Assembly: GCA_014529385.2 (NCBI GenBank)
Contig: CM043942.1
Span: forward strand, 57,105,340 to 57,169,339
Reading direction: 5' to 3'
DNA from: Adiantum capillus-veneris
Lineage: Eukaryota > Streptophyta > Polypodiopsida > Polypodiales > Pteridaceae
DNA length: 64,000 nt
Under the pieces are notes generated by a model. It was not told where the DNA came from. It was given only the letters and a program-made list of their open reading frames with translations, and did no database searches. The translations under genes and the position numbers were made by a program. This document shows positions 34,241 to 45,863 of the stretch, piece after piece. The stretch's first letter is position 1. Each line of letters begins with the position of its first letter.

Positions 34241-34580
34241 TGCATTCAAACTTCATCCATAAAGATCTCAAGACAATTAAAAATTTGATGGTAAAAGGGT
34301 AATCTATCTAGATAACGATTTGTGATTGGTAATTGGAAGTGGGTAATAGTCATGAACGATGGTAAGCCTCTGTTCAGACCACGCTGATGCATCGAGCGCA
34401 CTTGTAACCTTTTATAAAGCAGGCTATTCACACTTTGCGTAGAACAACAGAAGGCATGAACTAATAGTTCCCTATCTTTTGGTAGAGCTCGTATGACTGT
34501 GATCAGCAAGATGGAGAGATCGATGCTTCGCTGCATTCAATGTTGCAAAAGTGTCCACTCTGTTCTTTGTTCAGGGGGGT
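34241..34580. other. No recognisable feature
   Basis: I see no supported coding or repeat signal here. A short G-run (34573-34579) directly precedes the F LTR. Confidence 0.5.
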
Positions 34581-34826
34581 TGATGCGATTAAATTTATAG
34601 CATCTCAAGTGAATAGCCCAATATGATCCCAATTTTTATTTTGGCTTTACGTATTTATTTTACTTATTTGTCAAATCTTGGGTAGGGCAAATTGCTAAGA
34701 TGAGTATATAAGCACCATCTTACCCCCATTGTAAATCATCAACAAGGTTGGTTGGTTCAGCAATATCTTTCTCTCTCTTGTGTATTCTCCCTGTTGCTCT
34801 ACGCTTCTTCATCGTCGACTTTGACA
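34581..34826 (+). repeat. Element F 5' LTR
   Basis: About 246 bp, with TATATAAG at 34705-34712. It matches 59470-59724 with frequent substitutions and small indels. Confidence 0.7.
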
Positions 34827-34841
34827 TGGTATCAAAGCTTC
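34827..34841 (+). other. Element F primer-binding site (initiator-Met-like)
   Basis: TGGTATCAAAGCTTC lies directly after the 5' LTR. It resembles the iMet complement TGGTATCAGAGC. Confidence 0.65.
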
Positions 34842-35403
34842 ATGGTCGTTGATCGTGGAGAGGACTAGCATGTTGAAGAGAAGAGCTTTGAGCTCGTGGA
34901 GTTGTAGGGTGTAGACGGGTAGCATATTGAAACCCTAGCATTTTCAAGGACTTTGGTGTGATGTGAAAGACAACCCCCCGGTGTTGCGTTTTGATGCGCA
35001 ATCGATAGCGGTGCCTGACAACGGCAGTGGTCACGGCAACGTCCTGACGAGCATTCTAAGATTCCGATAATGAGAGGGATTTTATTTGACAAAGCGTTTC
35101 AAAACACTCAACAGAGGAGGAAGGCTTGTTGAGGCAGCATTCTAAAACGAAGCCTCTAAGAGGCTTCCGGGCTACATCCATCTCCGGTTCCTGCAAAATC
35201 ATCTTAAAACGCTACGACAAGGGTACCCACGACAAAATTTTTGGTGAGATTTTTCCTCCCCCTCATCTTGAAATGCTAGACATTTGGTGGCCCTGGGGAT
35301 AGTTTGCAAGAGTCAAACTTGTGCCAAACAGGTACCTGCATGGTCTCGGCTTCTCCAACAAATACAGTGAGAGAAATGGAAAAGGCAAAGATAATAAGTT
35401 TTT

Positions 35404-35769
35404 GTGCAAAGCTCCACCTCGAATGACCAACCCAAACTATCCGCTATGGAAAGTGGATCGACCAGTTGCCAATTAGTGGCCTATGCAATGGTAAAATTCT
35501 CAAGGAAATTGTCGAATTGTTTGGCTCGGGATTGTGAAGCCAAAAGCAAATGCATGAGTTCGCCAGAAGACAGAGGCAAAGGCAAACTTTACAGAATCAG
35601 TGCTCAGTTAGCTGCCTCGGTGCCCACAAGGTCTAATACCCATTGTTATAAATGCGAGAAGACGCATTGTTTGGCTCAGGAATGCAATGCCAAAGGCAAA
35701 AGCAGGGACTCACAAAAGGACAAAGTCAAAGGCAAGTTTCATATACAGATAACGATGATTAAGATTTGA
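35404..35769 (+). pseudogene. Element F gag-like fragment with two knuckle-like repeats
   Basis: A 121-codon frame contains NCLARDCEAKSK, then GKGKL, then HCYKCEKTHCLAQECNAKGKS and KVKGKF. The second unit is a near-CCHC knuckle (CYKC...H...C), and the first is a decayed duplicate. Flanking sequence (34842-35403 and 35770-36127) gives only scraps of open frame. A gag nucleocapsid region is the best reading. No protease active site or polymerase motif is visible before E interrupts at 36128. Confidence 0.5.
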
Positions 35770-36127
35770 TAGGGGAGATCAGCATGGCATGCATAGTGGT
35801 GGCCACAACGCCAGATTTCTAGTCAAATGGTGGTTTCCGCAACATGCTTCAACCGGAGAGAGGCTTTTGAGCAACAAAGAGGGATAAAAAGGAGCTCCCT
35901 ACAAATGATTTTGACCCATGTGTTGGAGTCCAAGTTATCGTTGTTTGAATATGTGGGTCGGAGTTCAATGCACATGCATCTCGCAAGGAACCAATCAGAT
36001 GTATCTAAAAACACTATGGATAAGTGCACCAATCCATTAATGTTGGCCGGATTATAGACAAGCTGTGTTTCAAAGTTTATTGTCTTGTTCAACGTGATGT
36101 GTCCACAATTTACAAATGGGGATTCTT

Positions 36128-36751
36128 TGCTACAGACGGGGCGTGGCTGCCCTGCAAAATACTCAAAAGAACACACTGCAATCCATGTAAAAGCACAAAT
36201 CAACATACCTCGAATCACACAACGCATAATCCAAGTTGTACACGAGCAGAGATAGAAAGAGAGCGTGATAGAACGAGAGAGCACGTGCAGGCGCACCACC
36301 TAGAGCAGAGTGCTACGCCGGCACGGCAAGAGAGAAGAGAAGAATAACACAGACACTGGGTACAATCTCCCCCCGTGCAAGAGTGACCATGTCCCTCTTG
36401 CACGTATTTAATTTATAGAGAAGTTCATGCTCAAAATGAGTTACATCCAATTCACACTTGGGCATAAAATAGTCATGGCTCATAAAGAGCTCAATGTAAC
36501 AATTAATAGCTGTCTACATCTCAACTTATAACTAAACCATAAATACTAAGGCTTGCCACAGAAAATCCACTGGTGGCAGTTTTATTCCGAATAACTGCTA
36601 TCGCTTTATTGTCCAGCACGTGCCAATCACTGATCTGCTCACACAACACCCAACAAGTGATCATATTCCACAATTCAAATCAACATTGCAATGCTTCATC
36701 AGAATATCAAATATTTCACAAATATATCATCAAAATATCAATTCCATTACA
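36128..36751 (-). repeat. Element E 3' LTR
   Basis: A 624-bp LTR; its sister lies at 58660-59284. On minus, TATAAATTAAATA lies at 36417-36405. Confidence 0.95.
36405..36417 (-). promoter_or_regulatory. TATA box of element E LTR
   Basis: The minus strand reads TATAAATTAAATA. It is unchanged in the other LTR at 58950-58938. Confidence 0.6.
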
Positions 36752-36764
36752 TACCCCAGGGTTG
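36752..36764 (-). other. Element E polypurine tract (weak)
   Basis: The minus strand reads AACCCTGGGGTA next to the 3' LTR start. It is short for a PPT, and its role is inferred from position. Confidence 0.4.
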
Positions 36765-36851
36765 AAAGACAATTGTCCTCAATTGTTACCGAAACCAAAC
36801 TAGCGACAGTGGTGGCCAGCCACTGGTAGAGTGGTCTAGTAATTTGGTGTT

Positions 36852-37075
36852 GCCTAGATCGGCGAATCTACACCAATGGTCGTGCTGCCTAAATCGGCGG
36901 ATCTGTAGTAATGCTGCCTAAATCGGCGGATCTACATTTTGATTTTGTGTTGCCTAGATCGGCGAATCTACACTAGTGCTGCCTAAATCGGCGGATCTGC
37001 ACTTTTAAAATTCGTGTTGCCTAAATCGGCGAATCTACACTAGAAGAAAAGCACTACCTAAATCGGCGAATCTGT
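36852..37075. repeat. Seven-copy interspersed motif GCCTAAATCGGCGAATCT
   Basis: Copies start at 36852, 36887, 36916, 36952, 36981, 37019 and 37056, spaced 29-38 bp. The core is GCCTARATCGGCGRATCT. Several copies are bounded by GTGT and ACAC, so each can fold (GTGT/ACAC, AGAT/ATCT, GCC/GGC pairing). The copies roughly alternate between a TAGATCGGCGAATCT form and a TAAATCGGCGGATCT form. The array lies between the chromodomain stop and the 3' LTR of element E. Confidence 0.9.
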
Positions 37076-37500
37076 GTCTCTAGGTGTGTGGTATGCAAGT
37101 ATCGAGTGATGGTAGTGTGGACTTAGCGATTGCTCAGAGATCCATTGACACTCTTCCAAGGAATAGTTTTTGTATTTTACCAAATATCTTCTGTACTGGT
37201 TTCCTCTGCGGGTAGTGGTCATGTCATGATCTAAAATTATGTCGGCAGTCAGAATTTCTTCATCGTCCTCAATGAAGGGGGGGTCAGTTGTGGTAGGGGT
37301 GTCGGGAATAGGTCCCTTGTGTGGTCTCAACAAACTGACATGGAAGGAGTTGTGTATTTTCCAATGTGAGGGAATGCCCAAGCGGAACGCATTGTCATTT
37401 ATTTCATGAAGAATTTTGAATGGTCCATAAAATCTAGGGGCCAATTTCACTTTAGGATGTTTTTCTACACTTTTTAAGCGTCGTTTTTCTATCCTAAGGC
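37058..37500 (-). pseudogene. Element E integrase C-terminus with chromodomain
   Basis: The frame contains PRFYGPFKILHEINDNAFRL (GPY/F module) and FHVSLLRPHKG. A chromodomain follows: EILTADIILDHDMTTTRRG, YLVKYKNYSLEECQWISEQ. The chromodomain assigns E to the chromoviruses and would target integration to marked chromatin. The reading frame is open to 37058, and its 3' end overlaps the last copy of the seven-copy repeat. Confidence 0.92.
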
Positions 37501-38100
37501 CAAACGAGGTCGTTTTCTTTAAAAGGTGCAGGTCTTCGTTTCTTATTGGCTTGTGCGATGTATCGTTCTTGTGCTCGTTTAATGCAAGTTGTGTCTTCTT
37601 GTAAAATGTGTGTGATCTCTTGCTAAAGCGTCAGCCCCCAGGAACATCAGAGCTAACAGTGAAGACAGGGACAGGGAGTTTTTTTCCCATAGACAATTTC
37701 AAAAGGTGCACGGTTTGTGGATGAGTGGGGTGTGTTATTGTAAGCAAATTGAAGCATAGGGAGGTGTTGGTCCCAGTTTGCAGTATTTCCAGTGGTATAA
37801 GATCGAAGAAGATCCATAATAGTACTGTTTGTGGCTTCTGTTTGACCATTACTTTCAGGGTGAAATGCAGATGTGAAATCCATTTTAGAGCCTAAGTTTT
37901 TGGCTAGGGCGACCCAAAAATTATTGCAAAAAGCGTCCATCACGGTCGGAGAGAATGACCTTGGGGAAGCCATGGTATGGAAAGAATATGGTTTTGAGAA
38001 AAAGATTTGCAGCCTGTGGTGCAGACAATGTCTTTTTGCAGGGTACAAAGTATGCTTGTTTGCTAAAACGGTCAACTATGGTCCATATCATATCATTGTG
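37501..38100 (-). pseudogene. Element E integrase core
   Basis: In order on minus: WTIVDRFSKQAYFVPCKKT (about 38080, catalytic Asp region), FFPYHGFPKVILSDRDGRF (second Asp), MDFTSAFHPESNGQTEATN (about 37870, catalytic Glu) and LPMLQFAYNNTPHSSTNRAPFEIVYG (about 37700). Frame shifts lie near 37970 and 37650. The zinc-finger domain that should precede the core is missing. Confidence 0.88.
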
Positions 38101-38447
38101 TGAGGATGCCAGTGGGCCAACAACTACAAAGAAGGGTTGTGTGAAGTCGGGTAACTGCAGGATGGGGACATGTGTAAGGAGATATTTGAGTGTGTCAAAT
38201 GATTTTTGTTGTGTGGGACCCCAATTGAATGGTACTTTTTGATAGTAAAGTGGTCATCGGTGACGCAATGTGTGAGAAGTTTTTGACAAATTTTTGATAA
38301 AAGCCTGCTAAACCTAAAAAGGATTTTATGTCATGCACGGATTTGGGGGTAGGCCATGTTTTAATAGTGTCAATCTTTTGAGGGTCACCAGATATTCCTT
38401 TTTCTGAGACTATGTGCCTAAATAGTCAATGTGTGTTTGAAAGAATA
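38101..38447 (-). pseudogene. Element E RT thumb joined to a deleted RNase H
   Basis: Next to the element D junction the minus strand reads IDYLGHIVSEKGISGDPQK, then KSVHDIKSFLGLAGFYQKF. An RNase H start follows (KSFDTLKYLLTHVPILQLPDF, PFFVVVG). The sequence then jumps straight into the integrase core (about 38100), so RNase H and the integrase zinc finger are deleted. The RT palm lies on the other side of element D at 56.7-57.3 kb. Confidence 0.8.
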
Positions 38448-39016
38448 TACACCATCTTGGTAGTCTCTCCGAGAGCTACGCGCCCACACCACGCATTCAC
38501 ATTTCGAGCTATTCGCGATCGATCCTTCCTCGAGCTTGTTTTGTTTGTAAGTAGCACAAACAGTGTCTGTTTTCAACAATCAAGTGCTTTATGGAATGAG
38601 AAAGAGATTAGCTACACAAGATACTCATGAACTTAATTAGTTTCGCCCACTTTTGGATTATGACCTGTTAGTCTATCGCGGCTGTATTCGAGATAACTAG
38701 GGTTCAAATCTGGTGAGATTAGACTTATAGGTAAGTATATCCTAGTGAGAGGATGGTGCCTACAAGGTTTGATGTGATTCCGAGTTCATTGGAAGTGTAA
38801 CGGTGTTGTGAGCAGTTAGGGATAGAGTGGGTTGCATTCTACCAAGGTTAGTGATTGATGCATCATAAAAGTGTGTATGAGTAGATTGGTCTCAGTCTGA
38901 CAAGCTAACGAGATTGCCTACGTGCACCTACGGGTTAGTCGTGTCATCGGATGATAAGTATGTTGTCTGTGTCGTGCTTGTGAGTATGAACAAGGGAGTA
39001 TTTAAGCCCTAAAACA
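38448..39016 (+). repeat. Element D 5' LTR remnant
   Basis: Aligns with 56079-56646 with about 17 substitutions and 5 small indels. It ends CCCTAAAACA and contains a half palindrome AGTCTATCGCG at 38670-38680. Confidence 0.92.
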
Positions 39017-39017
39017 T

Positions 39018-39035
39018 TGGCGCCACTGTCGGGGA
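39018..39035 (+). other. Element D primer-binding site (tRNA-Asp type)
   Basis: TGGCGCCACTGTCGGGGA lies one base after the LTR end. Compared with the plant Asp complement, about three internal mismatches are present. Confidence 0.85.
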
Positions 39036-40667
39036 CACAAGACCTTAAGTAGGGAGAGCTACGTCACTTGTGTGATGGTTAGCTTACTTTAGTTTTGACT
39101 AGAGAGAGCTTTAACTTTTAGAACAAGATCCAGGATAGAGTATCCTGAGGTTTAGTGGATAGCCAGGAAGCCTGTGTCTTGCCGAGGGTCTGCGACTAGT
39201 TAGATTTAGTTAAGTAGGATAATGTGGAGTTATGGTTTTTGGTTTTGAGTGCTTGTTATACTTGTGTAGAAATAGAGTAGAAAAACGTTGTAAAAACGCA
39301 AGAAACAAACAAAAAGAAGCAACAATAAGGCTGTTTGCTTGCCTTGAAAGCAAAACCCACACCATATACCCTTGAAGGGGGCGAAAAAAGTAGACATTGA
39401 AATTTATGATCCAACACTTGAGAAAACATAAAAATTGCGACCAAAACCAACAAAAAAAACAGGTGATTGTTATAAGAAAACACTAAGTGAACCTAAAGAG
39501 GCCAAGAAGAGATATAACCATTAGCCTAGGGTAAACTGACTGTGTAGGTGGTACGACTGATATTCACAAGTTTAAGATGAAGTGTCATCAAATTTGCATC
39601 ACTTCAAGTGCATTTGAGTTGTGAATTACCATAGAAGAGTGAAATTTGTTAAGTGCTTGAGTCTAAGGTCAAAATAAGTCCAAACTTCATAAAACTTGGG
39701 GGATAAACTTATATGGGCACAGGGAACACAACTATGCAAAAACAGACAAAAATTAAATCCCCATTGCTCTCTACCTAGTCTATCGCGATAGACTGATGAA
39801 GGTGGTGATTGACTAACAACAAGGAAAAAACCTTTATACCACAGGTTTAACACATCAATACAAGGGTACTCACAAAGATTGAGTGAAACTGAACACCATC
39901 TTGACCACAAAACTTCCAAACCGGTGTTTTAGAGTCTGAATTCAGAGACAAGGGCAAGAAGGCTTTGACCAAATGTCTAAACAGTGTCAAAATTTGTCAA
40001 TGCACTACACAAGGAGAGGCTGAACCAGCTGTGGAGAAAACTTGAGAAAAATGCTAAAAAGGGAGAAAATTGCCAGTCCATCGCGATAGACTAAGGAAAC
40101 TGCTGCTAAGGACCATATCTTCCAAATTTCCCCTAGGGAGAGCTTTATCAGAGCCTATACAGCACACACACCAAATTTCAAGGCATTTAGACCACTGAAA
40201 GTCAATCTAAGGCCCAGATAGAGAATCAAGCTCTGACTAAAATACTAAAATGGGACCAAAACCCAACCCAAGTGTCCAAACTTCATAAAACTTGAGGGAT
40301 AGGCTATAGAGGGTAACTGGAACTCAAGGGTGAAGTCACAATTTTGAATTGACTTGTGCTGAGCAAATTGTCAGTCTATCGCGATAGACTAAGAAAGTAG
40401 TGATTCAGACATATTTTGCAATTTTTGACTTTACTGCTAGGACATACTCTCCATATAGATCCCAGCCATCATTTCATATTGAAATTGGACCACCAGAAGG
40501 CTGACTAAGTGGTTGCTATACATATTTGAAAGATTTTTGGTAATTCGGGGAAAAACCCTTTTGAACAGACTAACCATCCTTGTGTAGATCCCAGAAGGAG
40601 ATCATCACAAAGCCGCACAAGAAGGAGTCCAAGTAAGATTTAAGTTTGCAACCCAACTTTCATTCTT
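39036..40667 (+). other. Element D 5' leader
   Basis: 1.6 kb with no supported ORF. It contains degenerate repeats of about 298 bp: GTCCAAACTTCATAAAACTTG occurs near 39668 and 40265 (a 596-bp offset). Three palindromes lie exactly 298 bp apart. CAAATTTCAAGGCATTT (40172-40188) recurs in the second leader near 52074. Confidence 0.75.
39777..40390. repeat. Palindrome array 1: AGTCTATCGCGATAGACT x3
   Basis: Copies lie at 39777-39794, 40075-40092 (one mismatch, CCATCG) and 40373-40390, with starts 298 bp apart each time. Each is an 18-bp perfect or near-perfect palindrome, while the surrounding sequence is poorly conserved. They lie between the PBS and gag. Confidence 0.95.
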
Positions 40668-41389
40668 ATGTATTTAAGGTCGGGAGCCTTTGTTAAGTCG
40701 GGAGCTAAAAGTGTCAAAAGTCAAGTAAGCACCACGTCCACCGAAGAGAGTGTAACTCAGACGAAACTAGACCCATTAGCACCGATCATTGAAGAGGGTA
40801 GTGATACTGACACTTCGTCAGAAAAGTCCTTCTTCATGATGAGTCAACAGCCAGGAGGTTTCAACGGTGAAGGACCAATGCCAGGGGGGAGCACCTCCCT
40901 ACATCCTTTAAACAAAACCAAGTTCACTATAATCTTCTTGGAAGGAACTAACTCGAGGGGAGCCTTAGTTTATTTTGACTATCGGGGATGCAAGTGTATT
41001 TGTATTGAAGAAAGACCGGCTCAGAGACTAGAGATAATTCGAGTCTATGATGATGGAGACAGATTCCGAGACGAAAAGGGGAACCACTATCTGATAGTGA
41101 GTAACCCTGAGGATTACAACAGATATGGGGATAATGTGGCAAAAGGAAAATGGTTTCAGAAACCCAAGAACCGCCTCCTAACATTGATCGACCTGGAGCA
41201 CTTTTTATGTATGATAAGAAAACAACCAGGGTCCCAACCTATAATGAGAATGTAGGGATTTACAAGCATGAAAGCGAGGGAATAGTCTCTTACTTTCGAT
41301 GCAAGGAACCCTACCCAAACGAATTAAGCATGAGGGCTAAGGGATTTACAAGAACCACCACTCTATGCACAGTATCAAGGAGAGAGTAA
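40668..41389 (+). pseudogene. Element D gag N-terminal region
   Basis: ATG 40668 opens MYLRSGAFVKSGAKSVKSQ. An acidic Ser/Thr stretch and a folded-looking block follow (RVYDDGDRFRDEKGNHYLI, about 41040-41120). The frame shifts near 41170 and continues PPNIDRPGALFMYDKKTTR to 41389. It probably represents the matrix-like N-terminus before the capsid domain. No named domain is recognised. Confidence 0.6.
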
Positions 41390-41497
41390 GCCAAAGACTC
41401 AGGGGTCAACTGAACCTGGAAGAACACCCCTAGAACGAGTTCAGAAGGATGAACCATCTTCGCGAGAACTGTTAGAAATTATGGCTTAGGAGCACCA

Positions 41498-42945
41498 TTG
41501 GGAGAGGAACCTGGCCACTACAGAAGACCAGAGGAGGTATATCGACTAAGACGGGGAGTTCCCATGATGAGATTTGTAGACCATCGTAGAATTAGACCTT
41601 CTCAAGTACAAAAATGGGTAAACAAGAAATATACGGGAAGCACGGATCCAAGAGATCATGTAGCAGCCTTTGTGCGTGTAATTAGAGCTGAAGAGGTGTT
41701 AGACTTTCCTACCCAATTTGTTGGATTCGGTTTAACCTTAGAGGATGATGCTGCTACATGGTTTGACTCAGTGGAGCGAAGAGACTTTGAGTCTATGGAG
41801 GAAGTGTTTGACGAGTTTATCAAGGAATTCTCACAAAGGGGAATAGCTCATAATACAGTCTCACAAATTCATAAATTCAAACAGAAAGATGGAGAGTCTG
41901 TGCGAAAGGCAGCCCTCCGATTAAAAAGATATGTTAAGTTCTGCCCCGTGGAAGAACTACCAACTCAGTCCAAACTTATGCTTATATTTATCCGAGGACT
42001 AAGGAATGCAGATCTTCAGAAGGACTTACATATGAAAAGGAGCACGACGTTGAATGATTTAACCAAGGAAGCTCTATACCTTGTGGACAATTGTGCGGTC
42101 TACAAAGAGGGTGAGTTCAAGGATCTTGACGATGATTCTTCCTCGCAACAAAGCGGAAGCAAGTCTGCTAAGACAACACCGAAAGGAGAAGTAGCGGTAA
42201 GCCAAGAGCAGCTTGTAGAGGAAGTGCTTAAAAAGATTAACTTGTATTCCAAACCACAAGCTAAACAACCAAAATGGTGTGCGATTGAACAAAAATGGAC
42301 AAACCATGGGACAGAGGAGTGTTATTATAACAAGGGATATGTGAGAGAATGACCATATGCTCCGCAAGCTCAGGCGACATCCCCTCAAGTCCCACCGAGG
42401 CCTAGATATCAAACAGGCAACCTACCAGGACCTGTAGGTGTAGAAAGACCACAACCAGTGTTGGGACAACAACCACCCCTACCAGGATTACGACCAGTCG
42501 GCATAAGATACACACCCACAGTAACTGAGTCGGATGAGAAGGCTTTGATACCTATGCATGCATACTACGACGAGCCCAATGGATATGCGGCGAACTCTGT
42601 CTATTATCCACAGGAAGAACCCTCTACACCAGAACCATGGAGCATGATAGGAAATACACGACCACCAACTGCTGCACAGGCAGCGGGGGAAGGAAGATAT
42701 AGCTTGGATGAAAGAACACTGTTGTTCATAGCCAACGGAGGCATGAGCGGGCAAAGAATTGCACACCAACAAGAGGAGCTCCAGGAGCACCTCAACAGCC
42801 TAAAGGACCATGCTACAAGTGTGGTGGAGACCATTGGCTGAGGGCCTGCCCTCATGAAGAAATCATTAGGGTCAACGCATATTGCACCGAGTGTGGAATT
42901 ACTCACTTGATCCCTGATTGCCCTAAAAACCCGAGCAAAGGAGCA
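41498..42945 (+). pseudogene. Element D gag capsid and nucleocapsid
   Basis: Retrotrans_gag block: KYTGSTDPRDHVAAFVRVI, LTLEDDAATWFDSV and FDEFIKEFSQRG (41620-41850). The C-terminal half has FKQKDGESVRKAALRLKRYV and LMLIFIRGLRNADLQKDL. After a linker with WCAIEQKWTNHGTEEC, two knuckles of CX2CX3HX4C spacing, CYKCGGDHWLRAC and CTECGITHLIPDC, lie near 42810-42930. They correspond to the last two knuckles of element A. Frame breaks lie near 42352 and 42840. Confidence 0.85.
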
Positions 42946-44534
42946 AAAACTACCTTGAATATGTTGGGAGCGCTGCCTTCCAGTGGAGGGTCAAAAAACG
43001 AAACTCCGATTCCTGTTAAGGTCTTGACGAGAGCCCAAGCAAGGGGAAATGACAATCAGCCCAAGAGTAACGATGAAAATCAGGAAGAAATCAAGATTGA
43101 CAAGTCTAGCATCATTTGTGATAATCCTTGGAAAGAACGAAGAGCGAAAATGAAAGCTAGACGTGAGCGAAAACAAAAGGATGTAGAAGCTAAGCTAATG
43201 ATAGCTCGAGAGCAACTTAAACAGCAAAGAGAGTCCAACTCTCTAAAATCAACGGAGGGACCAAGAAGTGCAAGCTCAGGAGGGTCGGTATTGGTAGATA
43301 AGATCAATGAACCCTTAGATGCAATCTTGCAAGCATATGAAGCAAGATTGAAGAACAGACAGACTCTAGAGCAAAGGTGGATGACATATCCATATCCAGA
43401 GATAGAAAAACAGAACTAGGGATGTACAAACAGCTGATTGAAACTGCACAAGCTTTATTGGAGCCTCCACCTATGGAAGTGGGGGATAGAGTAATCAAAC
43501 CACCAAACAATGAAACACCTCACAAATTGAACAAAGGATACCTGACAAGATAGAAAACGTTAAATCCTTGTCGGATGTAGAGGATGCAAGAGACGTGCCT
43601 AATAGCACTGATGAATCACAGAAATATTTTCCACCATATACCCCTATTGTGGAAGAAAATTGGCCTGAAGAGCTATGGGAAACGGTGAGAAAAGCTCAAG
43701 AAAAATATGAGACAAGAACAGTCAAATCGGCACCTTTCTCGAAGTTGAACTTGAATAAGCCTCCATGGGATTTAGACGTTAAATCATTTCAAGGGGATAA
43801 TGGTTCAGTTGCATCCGAAGATAGCAGACCAGCATCACTCAGAACTTTGCCATCATATATGGGGGACTATGAGGCAAGGTAAGAAATTCGAAGAGTACCT
43901 TCTCAAAGAATAGGCGGGTCATGAAGCAACTCAAAATGGTGCAGGACTGGGGGTATGATTATTTGTATCTAAGACATGCTGAAACTACTACACGAGTAAA
44001 CATGAAAAATCATAACTACCATGATGTCACGAGAACCCCTGTGGAAGAATTTGACTCAGCCACCATTAGTGGATCAGATGTCCCAACGTGGCTTTGTAAG
44101 AAAAAGGAGATATGGATGTGCGGGGCATCCCAATGTAGTGAATTTGACCACAATGAAAAGACACTAGAGAGGGTCTTGGAAGACGATGCATATATACGAG
44201 AACCTTTTCCTGAAGAGAAGCTCGAACCCCTAGAATGGTCTCAAATTTTGGCTACATTGGATGTATGCGTCAATGAAGTCACTCCCACCAAATTTTGTGA
44301 TGAGAATGGCTACGATATCATACCATACTACATGTTGAGAAAAATTGTGGAGGAGGACGAGAACGATGGAGATACTGAGAATACAAGGATAACGCGGATG
44401 ACGAGAAGTCGAAAAATACGGAGGGAGACGACAATCAAGATCAAGACAATGACGTCTTCTACAATTTTCCAAACCAAAGTGAGAGACGCCAAAAAAGATA
44501 CAAGAGTAAACGACACCATATCGGTCTACCAACC
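42946..44534 (+). pseudogene. Element D gag-pol linker with PR1 core deleted
   Basis: A basic helical linker follows the knuckles (ERRAKMKARRERKQKDVEAK, about 43140). A second segment (43568-43882) leads to a junction near 43890-43920, after which VMKQLKMVQDWGYDYLYL appears. In element A the same phrase (FMREAKMVHDW) directly follows ILGRP of PR1. The PR1 active site and flap are therefore missing, apparently by deletion. The acidic segment to 44534 (EEKLEPLEWSQILATLDVC) precedes RT. Confidence 0.65.
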
Positions 44535-45863
44535 ATGCTGAGACCCATGCCGGAGTTTAGGGGTAAGACACATTTCCTTATGAACATTCATGTTGTTGAT
44601 TGTGCTAAGGATAAAGTGTCAGGAAGATTTCTTAAGGTTGTTGAAGACTCAAGATTTAAGTCCAGAGTGTTGAAACCTAAGATAACCAGCAAAGCAAAAA
44701 AAAGAGTTGCATCAGAAAAACTAAATGTCTCTGGTGGTCCAATTATGACGAAAATTGAACAGAAAACGAGATACAATGAGTTGAAACAAAAAATTAAAAA
44801 TGTATGGACAACTGAAATGGAAAGTAGCGATGGAACGAACGCTAGTGATGGGAGTAAAAAGATAGATGTACCTCCTCACTATTGTAAGTACACCATTCAG
44901 GAAAGAAGATTGGTGGTTCAGCAACCAATGAGGGAGCCTAAATCAAACGAGTCCTATGATGGGCCAGAGAACACCAAGAAAATAGACTTAGCAGAGCCAG
45001 GAGAAAGTCCTCGACCTGCTTACATTGCCACAGATCTAGGTCGGGAAGAAGAGGACTTACTGATCAAAACACTTAAGGAGTTTCGAGATGTATTTGCATG
45101 GTCGTACAAAGATTTAAAGGGGGTGGATCCTAACATTTGTGAACATTCAATCCCTCTGAAGTCTGATGCAAAGCCAAGCAAACAACGTCCATACACGTAT
45201 AATGAGACATTCGCCAAAAGGATAAAAGAAGAGATAGACAAACTTATGGAGGCTGAATTTATTTATGAGATAGAGCACACGGACTGGGTGTCCCCGATAG
45301 TGGTGGTACCCAAGAAAAACAGGCAATTACGAGTGTGTGTAAATCTCAAGAAGGTAAACGCAGCAACAATAAGGGACAACTACCCTCTTCCTATCACTGA
45401 ACACATCCTAGAACGAGTAGCAAGCAAGCAAGCCTATAGCTTTATGGACGGATTCTCTGGTTATAAGCAATTGGGGGTCAAACTAGAAGATCAATACAAA
45501 ACAGCGTTTGCAACAGAATGGGGCATATATGCGTTTAGAGTAATGCCATTTGGCTTGACCAATGCTCCAGCCACATTTCAGAGATTAATGACACATGCTT
45601 TTAAAGAATACTTGCGAATATTCTTGGATATTTACATGGACGACTTGTGTGTCTACTCTCTATTGAGAGAAGACCATATAGATCATCTTAGAAAGGTATT
45701 TGAAAAGTACAGAACGTATAGGATTTGCCTCAACCCAGAAAAATGTGTATTCATGGTACGACAAGGTAAAATCTTAGGCCACATAGTGTCGGCTAATGAA
45801 GTTACCACTGATGAAGACAAGGTAAAGGTGATCATAGAATTGCCAAGACCAAATACTGTATGA
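44535..45863 (+). pseudogene. Element D reverse transcriptase
   Basis: A 442-codon open frame. The pre-RT linker has KKIDLAEPGESPRPAYIATDL. RT blocks follow: [81 protein letters not shown] (catalytic YMDD codons at 45633-45644), KILGHIVSANEV. It stops at TGA 45861, where the frame should continue VQSFMGHCGYYRRF. This is the best-preserved pol domain in D. It would copy element RNA in cytoplasmic particles. Confidence 0.94.

Noticed and set aside
35823-36299. Minus-strand hydrophobic ORF of 158 codons
   Set aside because: It crosses the E LTR boundary at 36128, so it is a chance frame.
36852-37075. CRISPR-like look of the seven-copy array in element E
   Set aside because: Repeats are only about 18 bp with unequal 11-20 bp gaps, lie inside a plant retrotransposon, and no Cas-type gene is present.
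39256-39919. Hydrophobic minus-strand ORFs in the element D leader
   Set aside because: Short, in the region of palindromic repeats, with no family motif; they are best explained as shadows.
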